Source: Pseudomonadota bacterium (GTDB lineage Bacteria; Pseudomonadota; Gammaproteobacteria; Burkholderiales; Ferrovaceae). From it: 35,027 bases of DNA. The DNA lies in contig JAGWIJ010000022.1 in the NCBI GenBank assembly GCA_028873535.1, forward strand, positions 1 to 35,027, given 5' to 3'. Below the pieces are notes generated by a model. It was given only the letters and a program-made list of their open reading frames with translations. It did not search any database and was not told the DNA's origin. Below, one piece after another: positions 28,341-35,027 of the stretch. Positions within the stretch are counted from its first letter, which is position 1, and every line of letters begins with the position of its first letter. The position numbers and the translations under genes are program-made.

Positions 28341-28545
28341 CAACACACGAAAGGCGGTGGACGCATGCCCGCCTCCAACCGGGTGCGCCCCAATTTGCGC
28401 AGTGCAAGCGGCGCACGCATCGCCAGTGCACGGCTGAACTGTCATGGACAGGTGGTCGACAGGCCAGCTGCCATCCACTAACCTGTCAGATCCGGGTCGT
28501 TGTGCACCATGCGCAACGCCGTGAACGGATGGACGGAACCCAGAG

Positions 28546-31143
28546 ATGGCGCCTGCGCACGATCCGTCGTCTGAAGCCGCCGGCGATCCCGGTCCCGGCG
28601 TTGGCGATGCGACGCAGCACGACGAAGCACTCGACCCGGGTCGGCTGGGACTGCACAGTGGCGATCGGATCGGTCCCTATACCTTGGTGCGGCCACTCGG
28701 CGCTGGCGGCATGGCGGTGGTCTGGGAAGCCGGTCGCAATGACGGTACCTTCGACCGCCGGGTAGCGCTCAAGCTGCCACGTCAGCAGCTCTGGCGCCAG
28801 GGCCATGCCGAGCGCTTCGCGCGCGAGCGTCAGCTGCTGGCACGCCTGGAACACCCCAACATCGCGCGTCTCTACGATGCCGGCATCACGCCGCCAGGCA
28901 GCCCGCTGGAGGGCACGCCGTTCCTGGTGCTGGAATTCGTCGAAGGCGAGAGCCTGATCGCCTGTTGCGACCGCCAGCGCCTTGGCATCCGCGCGCGACT
29001 CGCGCTGTTCGCGCAGGTGCTGGATGCCGTCCAGTATGCCCACAGCCGCCTGGTGCTGCATCGCGACCTCAAGCCCGCCAACATCCTGGTGACTGCGGAC
29101 GGCAAGGTGCGCCTGCTCGACTTCGGCATCGGCAAGCTGCTGGGTGAAGCCGAGGCGAACGCCGACACCTCGGTGACGCGCCTGACCGGCAAGCCCTACA
29201 CGCCGGATTTCGCGAGCCCCGAGCAGGTGCGGGGCGAGGAGCCGACCACCGCCAGCGACGTCTATGCGCTGGGCGTGGTGCTCTACCTGCTGCTGTGTGG
29301 GGTGCCGCCCTATGTGGCCGGCGATGGCGCGATGGGGCAGATCGAATGGGCGATCCTGGATGTCGAGCCGGCGCCACCGAGCGCGCGCGTCGACCTTGCC
29401 GCCGCGGCACTGCGCGGACTGGCTCCCGGGGCCCTGCGCCGCGAGCTGCGCGGCGAACTCGACACCATCGTGCTGAAGGCACTCGACAAGCTGCCGGCGC
29501 GTCGCTACGAGACCGTGGCGGCGCTGTCCGAGGACCTGCGCCGGCACGTGGCCGGCGAGCGCGTGTTGGCGCGCCCGGATTCCTGGCTGTACCGCACGCG
29601 CAAGTACGCCTTGCGCAACAAGGTGGTGGCCGGCAGCGCCGTCGCGATCCTGCTGGCGCTGGGCAGCGGAATGGGCATGGCGCTGTGGCAGGCCGAGCGC
29701 GCCCGCCAGGCCCTGGCGCAGGCAATGCAGCTGGCCGAGCGCAACGCCGCCGTGAACAACTTCCTCGGCACCATGCTGAGCGGAAGCACGCTGACCGAGC
29801 ACCTCACGGTGGGCCAGCTGCTGACCGAAAGCGAGGGCACCATCGACCGCCAGTTCGCGCACGATCCGGCCACGCGCGCAGTGGTGCTGGCGATGCTGGC
29901 GCGCTTCTACACCGATGCCAACCTGTTCGCGCGCGCGGCGCCGCTGTGGGCGCGTTCGCGCGCCGACGCTGCCCGCAGCGGCCAGACTGACCTGATCGCC
30001 GTGTCGAACTGCCTGGGCGCGGTCAACGACGCTGGTATGGGACACGGTGACGGTGCGCTCGCACGCGTGCGTACCGCGCTGGAAATGCCCGGGCTGGGGG
30101 CACACGAGCGCGCGCAGTGCCTGTCGGCGGCCTCCGAGGTCGGCTACCTGCTGGGTGACGTCGCTGGCGCCCTGCGCGATGCCCAGGCCGCGCTCGCGAC
30201 GCTGGCCGAGGTGGCCGACCGCTACCCGATGGACCGCGCCGAAATGACCGGCTGGCTGGGCACCTTGTGGGCCTTCAACCGCCGCGACGACCTGGCCGAA
30301 AAGCTGCACCTGGCAGCGCTCGAGCAGTTGCACGCTCTGGGGCGCGAACGCGATGCGCTGGCGGTGGTCGAGACCAACAACTATGCGGTGCTGATGACGC
30401 GCACGCGTCCGCGCGAAGCGGTCGCGCGGCTGCTCGACATGCGCCAGCGCTTTGCGCGCAGCGCGGCGGGCACGCCGATGCCGGCGCATCTGCTGATCAA
30501 CTACGGCTTTGCCCTGCTGAACGCCGGCGACCCGCGCGAAGCGCTGGCGATTGCCGACGATCCGGTACTGCGCGGCGACGGCCACGAATGGCACGAAATG
30601 CAGCCGCAACGCGAAATGGTGCGTGCACGCGCCTGGCTCGACCTGGGCGACTATGCGGCAGCCCGGCGCGCACTCGACAGCGCGGCCGCTCTGCTGGCGG
30701 CGGCTCCCAGCCTGGTGGTACCACCCAGCAGCATGAAGAACATCCAGGCACGCCTGCTGCTGCTCGAAGGACATCTGCCTGAAGCGCGCCAGCTGCTCGA
30801 GGACCAGCTCCGATCGGCCTCGAACGGTCCAGAATCGCGCGCCAACGCCAATCACCTGCTGGCGCAGGTCGCGCTCGCGCAGGGTCAGCTGGGCGTCGCC
30901 GAGCAACTGGCCCGCGACAACCTCAGCCATGCGATCGCCGCGCAGGGCGGGGCGCCCTGGTCGTTTTCCACCGCGCGCGAATGGGACGTCTTGGGCCAGG
31001 TGCTGGCGCAACGCCACGACCTGCCTGGCGCGCGCCACGCCTTCCTGCAGGCGCGCGAGCAGTTCGCCCACACGGTGCTGCCGCAGTCCAGGGCGCTGGC
31101 GCAGATCGACCGCCGCCTGGCCACCGACCTGGCGGAGCGCTGA
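28546..31143 (+). CDS. Serine/threonine protein kinase with TPR-like C-terminal region
   Basis: An 865-aa eukaryote-like kinase. The kinase domain (about 43-320) is complete: Gly loop PLGAGGMAVVWE, K76 (VALKLP), HRDLKPANIL (H172-D174), DFG at 192-194 and the SPEQ activation-segment end. One transmembrane helix follows (about 358-380: NKVVAGSAVAILLALGSGMGMAL). The C-terminal 480 residues are helical repeats of TPR type (RAEMTGWLGTLWAFNRRDDLAEKLHLAALEQL and similar blocks). The order suggests an inner-membrane sensor with the repeats outside, binding a protein or cell-envelope signal. Its substrates are unknown. No sigma factor or phosphatase gene is adjacent, unlike many relatives. Codon 1 is preceded by only a weak ribosome site, so the exact start may differ. 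Confidence 0.9.
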   Translation: MAPAHDPSSEAAGDPGPGVGDATQHDEALDPGRLGLHSGDRIGPYTLVRPLGAGGMAVVWEAGRNDGTFDRRVALKLPRQQLWRQGHAERFARERQLLARLEHPNIARLYDAGITPPGSPLEGTPFLVLEFVEGESLIACCDRQRLGIRARLALFAQVLDAVQYAHSRLVLHRDLKPANILVTADGKVRLLDFGIGKLLGEAEANADTSVTRLTGKPYTPDFASPEQVRGEEPTTASDVYALGVVLYLLLCGVPPYVAGDGAMGQIEWAILDVEPAPPSARVDLAAAALRGLAPGALRRELRGELDTIVLKALDKLPARRYETVAALSEDLRRHVAGERVLARPDSWLYRTRKYALRNKVVAGSAVAILLALGSGMGMALWQAERARQALAQAMQLAERNAAVNNFLGTMLSGSTLTEHLTVGQLLTESEGTIDRQFAHDPATRAVVLAMLARFYTDANLFARAAPLWARSRADAARSGQTDLIAVSNCLGAVNDAGMGHGDGALARVRTALEMPGLGAHERAQCLSAASEVGYLLGDVAGALRDAQAALATLAEVADRYPMDRAEMTGWLGTLWAFNRRDDLAEKLHLAALEQLHALGRERDALAVVETNNYAVLMTRTRPREAVARLLDMRQRFARSAAGTPMPAHLLINYGFALLNAGDPREALAIADDPVLRGDGHEWHEMQPQREMVRARAWLDLGDYAAARRALDSAAALLAAAPSLVVPPSSMKNIQARLLLLEGHLPEARQLLEDQLRSASNGPESRANANHLLAQVALAQGQLGVAEQLARDNLSHAIAAQGGAPWSFSTAREWDVLGQVLAQRHDLPGARHAFLQAREQFAHTVLPQSRALAQIDRRLATDLAER

Positions 31144-31180
31144 GCCCCGCCAGGATCGGCGCCGCCGCCCTCGCAGCCGA

Positions 31181-31924
31181 TCAGAACATGTGCTGGCCGC
31201 CGTTGATGGCGATGTTGGCACCGGTCACGAAGGCGGCCTCTTCCGACGCCAGGTAGACGATCAGACCAGCGACTTCCTCGGGCTTGCCCAGACGCCCCAC
31301 CGGGATCTGCGGCAGGATCTTGGAGTCCAGGATGTCCTGGGGGATGGCCGTGACCATCTTGGTGCCGATGTAGCCCGGCGAGATGGTGTTGACGGTGACA
31401 CCCTTGCGCGCCACTTCGAGCGCCAGTGCCTTGGTGAAACCGTGCATGCCCGCCTTGGCGGCGGAATAGTTGGTCTGGCCGAAGGCTCCCTTCTGGCCGT
31501 TGACCGAGGACACGTTGATCACGCGGCCCCAGCCGCGCTCGACCATGCCGTCCACCACCGGCTTGCACATGTTGAAGACACTGTTGAGGTTGGTGTTGAT
31601 GACGGCGTCCCAGTCGACCTTGGTCATTTTCTTGAAGGTCATGTCGCGCGTGATGCCGGCGTTGTTCACCAGCACGTCGATGGGCGCCACTTCCGATTGG
31701 ATGCGTGCCAGCACGCGCGCGCAATCCTCCGCATCGCCCACATCCACGCCATAGGCATGGAAGTCGTAGCCACGCGCCTTCATTTCGGCAAGCCAGCCCG
31801 GGGCCTTGGTATTGCCCGGCGAGTGGGTGGTGATCACCTCGTATCCCAGGTCCGCCAGCTTGGTGCAGATGGATTCTCCCAGTCCGCCCATTCCCCCTGT
31901 CACCAGCACGGTACGCTTGCTCAT
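31181..31924 (-). CDS. phaB: Acetoacetyl-CoA reductase
   Basis: Reduces acetoacetyl-CoA to (R)-3-hydroxybutyryl-CoA with NADPH, the second step of PHB synthesis. The 247-aa short-chain dehydrogenase has the cofactor motif TGGMGGLGES (9-18), NNAG, the catalytic Ser in VINVSSVNGQKGAFGQ, and YSAAK (Tyr/Lys). The sequence around NGQKGAFGQTNYSAAKAGMHGFTKALA is that of PhaB. GAGGAGAG lies just upstream of the ATG. It follows phaC by about 54 nt, so phaCB is one operon, while phaA lies 7.5 kb away. Confidence 0.97.
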   Translation of the reverse strand: MSKRTVLVTGGMGGLGESICTKLADLGYEVITTHSPGNTKAPGWLAEMKARGYDFHAYGVDVGDAEDCARVLARIQSEVAPIDVLVNNAGITRDMTFKKMTKVDWDAVINTNLNSVFNMCKPVVDGMVERGWGRVINVSSVNGQKGAFGQTNYSAAKAGMHGFTKALALEVARKGVTVNTISPGYIGTKMVTAIPQDILDSKILPQIPVGRLGKPEEVAGLIVYLASEEAAFVTGANIAINGGQHMF

Positions 31925-31978
31925 CTTGCTCTCCTCACCTTGTATGAACTACCCGACTCACTCATCTGCAGGCTCGTT

Positions 31979-33739
31979 TCATTCGGCCTGCTCACTGCGC
32001 ACCCGCACATAGCGTCCGGGCGCATCTTCGATCGGGGGATGCCGCGCATCCCCAAGCTTGCTGCGCGCCGCCACCGGTTTGCCGGACTTGTGCGTATCCA
32101 GCCAGCCGGTCCAGGTATTCCACCAACTGCCCGGGACCGAGTCGGCGTGCTCCAGCCAGGCGTCGGCACTGGCGGCGGGAAAGCTGCCGGTCCAGTGGTT
32201 GCGCTTGTTGCGGCGCGCGGGATTGATGGCTCCGGCAATGTGGCCGCTGGCGCCCAGCACGAACTCGACCTCGCCGCCGAGCAGCGCCGCCGATTCGAAC
32301 GCGGTGCGCCACGGCACGATGTGGTCCTCGCGCGCCGCGAAGACGAAGGCCGGACAGGTGATCTCCGAAAGGTCGACCGGCGTACCGCCGATGCTCAGCG
32401 CCCCCGGATCGGCCAGCCGGTTCTCAAGGTAGAGGTTGCGCACGTACCAGGCGTACATCGGACCTGGCAGGTTGGTGGCATCGCTGTTCCAGAACAGCAG
32501 GTTGAAGGGTTCGGGTGTGCGTCCCTTGAGGTAGTTGTTGACCACATAGGACCAGATCAGGTCGTTGGCGCGCAGGCTGGAAAACGCCATCGCCAGGTCG
32601 CGGCCCGACACGATGCCGCCGCCGGCGTACTTGCGTTCGCGCTGGCTGACGAAGTTCTCGTCGAGGTAGACACGGATGTCGCCGACGTCGCTGAAGTCGA
32701 GCAGGGTGGTCATCAGCGTGAGCGTGGCCGCGGGCTCCTCGCCGCGCGCGGCGAGCACCGCCAGCGCCATGGCGAGCAGCGTTCCGCCGATGCAGAAGCC
32801 CAGCGTGTCGACCTTCTTGCCGCGCGTGATTGCCAGGGTCTCGCGCAGCGCGACGATCACGCCCTTCTCGACATAGTCATCGAAGGTGGTCTGCGCCAGG
32901 CTCGGCCCGATATTGCGCCAGGACATCAGGAATACCGTGTGGCCCTGATCGAGCGCGTGGCGGACCAGCGAGTTCTCCGGCTCGAGATCCATGATGTAGA
33001 ACTTGTTGATGCACGGCGGCACCATCAGCAGCGGCCGCGCCGCGACTTTGTCGGTGGTCGGCGCGTACTGGATGAGCTGGAACATCTCGTTCTCGAACAC
33101 CACGGCGCCCGGTGTGACGGCGATGTTGCGGCCGACCTCGAACACCGACTCGTCGGTCATCGACATGCGCCCCTTCTCGAGATCCTCGAGCAGGTTCTTG
33201 AGACCGGCGGAGAAGTTCTCGCCGCCGCTGTCGAGTGCCAGCTTGAGCACTTCCGGGTTGGTGGCCGGAAAATTGGAGGGCGCCACCGCGTCCAGGTACT
33301 GCCGCGTGTAGAAGGTCAGGCGCTTGCGCGTGTCCTCCTTGACATCGAGTCCGCTGACTGCGTTCATGAGCCAGTCGGAGGTGAGCTGATAGGACTGGCG
33401 CAGGTAGTCGAACAGCGGGTACTCGCGCCATTCCGCGGCCGCGAATCGCCGGTCCTCCGGCACCTTCGCCTCGCCCTGGTCCGCCTCGGCCTGGCCGGCG
33501 CTGCGCGCCAGCGTGCGCTGGAACAGTTCGAGCTGCGCCTGGTAGTACTGCTGCTGCATTTCCTGCCACTTGCCCCCATCGCGTGCAGCCGCCTCGGCGA
33601 TCTCGCGATAGAATCCGGCCCATTCGATGCCGTGCGGGTTGGCGAGCTGCTGCATGAGCTCCTCGACCACGCGACGATTGGCCTCCCCGGCCGCCGCGAC
33701 CATGCGGTCGACTGCGGGGGCAGATGCTGCAGCGTCCAT
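31979..33739 (-). CDS. phaC: Class I polyhydroxyalkanoate synthase
   Basis: Polymerises (R)-3-hydroxyacyl-CoA into PHA at the granule surface. The 586-aa length fits class I synthases. The alpha/beta-hydrolase core carries the triad C316 (lipase-like box GFCIGG), D472 (AAREDHIVPW) and H500 (GASGHIAG), close to C319-D480-H508 of the Ralstonia enzyme. The PhaC N-terminal domain (about 60-190, with NFPATNPEVLK near its end) is present. GAGGAGG lies about 7 nt before the ATG. The upstream region 33740-33907 contains a GGCTTG-TCC-CAAGCC palindrome (33835-33849) but no clear promoter. Confidence 0.97.
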   Translation of the reverse strand: MDAAASAPAVDRMVAAAGEANRRVVEELMQQLANPHGIEWAGFYREIAEAAARDGGKWQEMQQQYYQAQLELFQRTLARSAGQAEADQGEAKVPEDRRFAAAEWREYPLFDYLRQSYQLTSDWLMNAVSGLDVKEDTRKRLTFYTRQYLDAVAPSNFPATNPEVLKLALDSGGENFSAGLKNLLEDLEKGRMSMTDESVFEVGRNIAVTPGAVVFENEMFQLIQYAPTTDKVAARPLLMVPPCINKFYIMDLEPENSLVRHALDQGHTVFLMSWRNIGPSLAQTTFDDYVEKGVIVALRETLAITRGKKVDTLGFCIGGTLLAMALAVLAARGEEPAATLTLMTTLLDFSDVGDIRVYLDENFVSQRERKYAGGGIVSGRDLAMAFSSLRANDLIWSYVVNNYLKGRTPEPFNLLFWNSDATNLPGPMYAWYVRNLYLENRLADPGALSIGGTPVDLSEITCPAFVFAAREDHIVPWRTAFESAALLGGEVEFVLGASGHIAGAINPARRNKRNHWTGSFPAASADAWLEHADSVPGSWWNTWTGWLDTHKSGKPVAARSKLGDARHPPIEDAPGRYVRVRSEQAE

Positions 33740-33907
33740 TGCGAAACCTCCTCACATGCTCTTGGATGCGGCGAGGTCTCCGTGAACGGGCCCTGCGCGC
33801 ACTTGGTTGCCCACCGCCTGACGGCCGTGAAGCTGGCTTGTCCCAAGCCTATCCAAGCGCAGGCCAGGCGGCAAGCTGCATTGCGACAGTTGGACAGGGA
33901 GCACGAC

Positions 33908-34195
33908 GTGTATATCGTGGCAATCGCTTGGCTGTACGTGGTAGTACTGATGGCCGCCACCGAGCACTCCTGGATCGTCGCGCTGGCGACCCTGGTGTGC
34001 TACGGCCTGGTGCCGCTGGCGATCCTGCTGTACCTGTTCGGCACACCGGAGCGCCGGCGCCGCGCCGCGCGCCGGGAAGCCGCGGCGGAGGCGGCGCAGA
34101 CAGACGCTGCCTCAGGGCTCGCCGATCAGCCAGTGGGCGAAGCGGATGGTGCCCACGCCCAGCAGGATCAGGCTCACCTGCCAGAGCGTCGCTGA
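33908..34195 (+). CDS. Small inner-membrane protein, unknown function
   Basis: A 95-aa protein starting with GTG 33908; AGGGAG lies 6 nt upstream. It has two hydrophobic helices (IVAIAWLYVVVLMAA and WIVALATLVCYGLVPLAILLYLFG) followed by a strongly basic then acidic tail (TPERRRRAARREAAAEAAQ). Similar two-helix proteins are common but uncharacterised in betaproteobacteria. The last 84 nt overlap the 3' end of the ZIP gene on the other strand, so the final 27 residues (from about GLADQPVG) may be a recent extension. Confidence 0.75.
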   Translation: MYIVAIAWLYVVVLMAATEHSWIVALATLVCYGLVPLAILLYLFGTPERRRRAARREAAAEAAQTDAASGLADQPVGEADGAHAQQDQAHLPERR

Positions 34196-34894
34196 CAGGC
34201 CGGCGCGGCGGTGCAGGCCGGGAATCAGGTCGGCCACGGCGACATAGATCATGCTCGAGGCGGCCAGCGCCAGCAGCACCGGCACTGCCGTCTGCAGCTG
34301 GTGCAGTGCCAGCACGCCGAGTGCGCCGCCGACCACCATCGCCACGCTCGAGACGAGATTCATCATCAGTGCGCGCCGCCGGCTCAGGCCGCCGTGCAGC
34401 AGCACCAGGAAATCGCCGGTCTCCTGCGGGATTTCGTGGGCGATGATGGCCAGCGCGGTGATCACGCCCAGCCGCGGTTCGGTGGTGAAGGCGGCGCTGA
34501 TGATCAATCCATCAACGAAATTGTGCACGCTGTCGCCGATCACGATCATCGCGCCGGTGCGCGCGCCGCCGTGTTCGTGCGCGTGGCTGGCCGCGCTGGC
34601 GTCGTCGCCATGGTCATGGCCGTGATCGTGGCGCCACAGCACCAGCCGTTCGAGCACGAAGAACAGCAGGATGCCCGCCAGCACTGCCGCCAGCACCAGC
34701 TGCGGCGGCTGCCCCAGGCTGAGCGCATGCGGCAGGATCTCCAGGAACACCGCGCCCAGCAGCGCGCCGATGGCGTAGCTGACCAGCTTGGGCACCCAGT
34801 GCGGCCGCGCGGTCAGCGCGACAAGGCCGGCACAGGCAAATGAGAGAACGCCAGCGGCGGTGGTGGCCGTCAGGGTGGCAAGCAGGATCGACAT
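34112..34894 (-). CDS. ZIP-family divalent metal transporter
   Basis: A 260-aa inner-membrane protein with about eight helices. A His-rich loop (WRHDHGHDHGDDASAASHAHEHGG, about 88-111) lies between helices 3 and 4. Helices 4 and 5 contain the metal-site motifs HNFVDGLII and HEIPQETGD. These are diagnostic of ZIP transporters (ZupT/GufA-like) taking up zinc or another divalent ion. No strong ribosome site is seen at the ATG. It is followed on the same strand direction by nothing close; the gene upstream is pgeF, 27 nt away, and they may be co-transcribed. Confidence 0.92.
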   Translation of the reverse strand: MSILLATLTATTAAGVLSFACAGLVALTARPHWVPKLVSYAIGALLGAVFLEILPHALSLGQPPQLVLAAVLAGILLFFVLERLVLWRHDHGHDHGDDASAASHAHEHGGARTGAMIVIGDSVHNFVDGLIISAAFTTEPRLGVITALAIIAHEIPQETGDFLVLLHGGLSRRRALMMNLVSSVAMVVGGALGVLALHQLQTAVPVLLALAASSMIYVAVADLIPGLHRRAGLSATLWQVSLILLGVGTIRFAHWLIGEP

Positions 34895-34921
34895 GTCTGG
34901 TCTGCGAAGGGCGACCGGCGA

Positions 34922-35027
34922 TTATACAGGTGGCGCGAGCCACACCACGCTGGCCATGCGGCCGGTGCGGCCGTCGCGGCGCCAGGAATAGAAGCGCGCG
35001 GCATCGCTCCAGGTGCAAAGGCCGCCA
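34922..35027 (-). CDS. pgeF: Polyphenol oxidase/purine nucleoside phosphorylase PgeF (YfiH), C-terminus only
   Basis: The last 34 codons of a gene that extends beyond the window. The translation GGLCTWSDAARFYSWRRD, then GRTGRMASVVWLAPPV, matches the conserved C-terminal CT-F-SYRRD-x-TGRMAS-WL pattern of the YfiH/laccase-domain (DUF152) family. The stop is TAA at 34922-34924. These enzymes act on purine nucleosides, or guard peptidoglycan synthesis in E. coli. The fragment is short but the motif is distinctive. Confidence 0.85.
   Translation of the reverse strand, partial: GGLCTWSDAARFYSWRRDGRTGRMASVVWLAPPV

Noticed and set aside
28486-31221. A long minus-strand open frame opposite the Ser/Thr kinase
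   Set aside because: The kinase strand has all catalytic motifs in order; the antisense product is Arg/Gln/His-rich without recognisable features and runs into phaB.

Overview
The window is GC-rich chromosomal DNA from a Gram-negative bacterium, most likely a betaproteobacterium close to Rhodocyclales/Burkholderiales. That placement is inferred from class I polyhydroxyalkanoate (PHA) genes with PhaR and phasin, a prfB-lysS pair, a methylotroph-type formamidase cluster, outer-membrane porin and TonB-receptor genes, and codon use. No rRNA, tRNA or CRISPR array was seen. Nearly all of the sequence is coding and no gene-free stretch exceeds about 260 bases.

Layout. 1-509: 3' end of an IS4/IS1634-type transposase. 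750-3146 (-): TonB-dependent receptor. 3356-4014 (+): AbrB/VapB-VapC toxin-antitoxin pair. 4087-6773 (-): prfB (with the programmed +1 frameshift) followed by lysS. 6904-13395 (-): a transporter-fused hybrid histidine kinase, a LuxR-type response regulator, a porin and the aliphatic amidase amiE. 13639-20241 (+): an Urt/Fmd-type ABC transporter (binding protein, two permeases, two ATPases), formamidase fmdA and zinc-ribbon protein fmdB. 20500-22414 (+): glycine-zipper protein, YkgJ-type cysteine-cluster protein, rhomboid protease. 22500-25743 (-): phaR, rimO and a thiolase (phaA-like). 26011-26678 (+): phasin with a strong terminator. 26724-27289 (-): a second VapBC pair. 27400-27942 (-): NAD(P)H:FMN reductase. 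28105-28302 (+): small Gly/Asp-rich protein. 28546-31143 (+): Ser/Thr kinase with TPR-like C-terminus. 31181-33739 (-): phaC then phaB. 33908-34195 (+): small membrane protein. 34112-34894 (-): ZIP metal transporter. 34922-end (-): C-terminus of pgeF/yfiH.

The most interesting part is 6904-20241, which reads as one amide/urea-type nitrogen-scavenging system: sensing (NCS1-type permease fused to a histidine kinase, plus response regulator), outer-membrane entry (porin), inner-membrane import (ABC transporter) and hydrolysis to ammonia (AmiE, FmdA). Two sequence motifs tie its two structural operons together. A 16-bp palindrome (TACGTCAATTGACGTA) lies upstream of both the porin-amiE unit and the transporter-fmdAB unit. 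A second 15-bp element (TTGCGGCWCCGCARC) lies 60-61 nt before both start codons in the same orientation. The kinase gene itself has a consensus sigma-54 promoter. I infer that nitrogen status controls the sensor and that the sensor's regulator controls both catabolic units.

The second theme is PHA storage (phaC, phaB, phaA, phaR, phasin). These genes are spread over about 11 kb and interleaved with rimO, a toxin-antitoxin pair, a flavin reductase and a eukaryote-like kinase.
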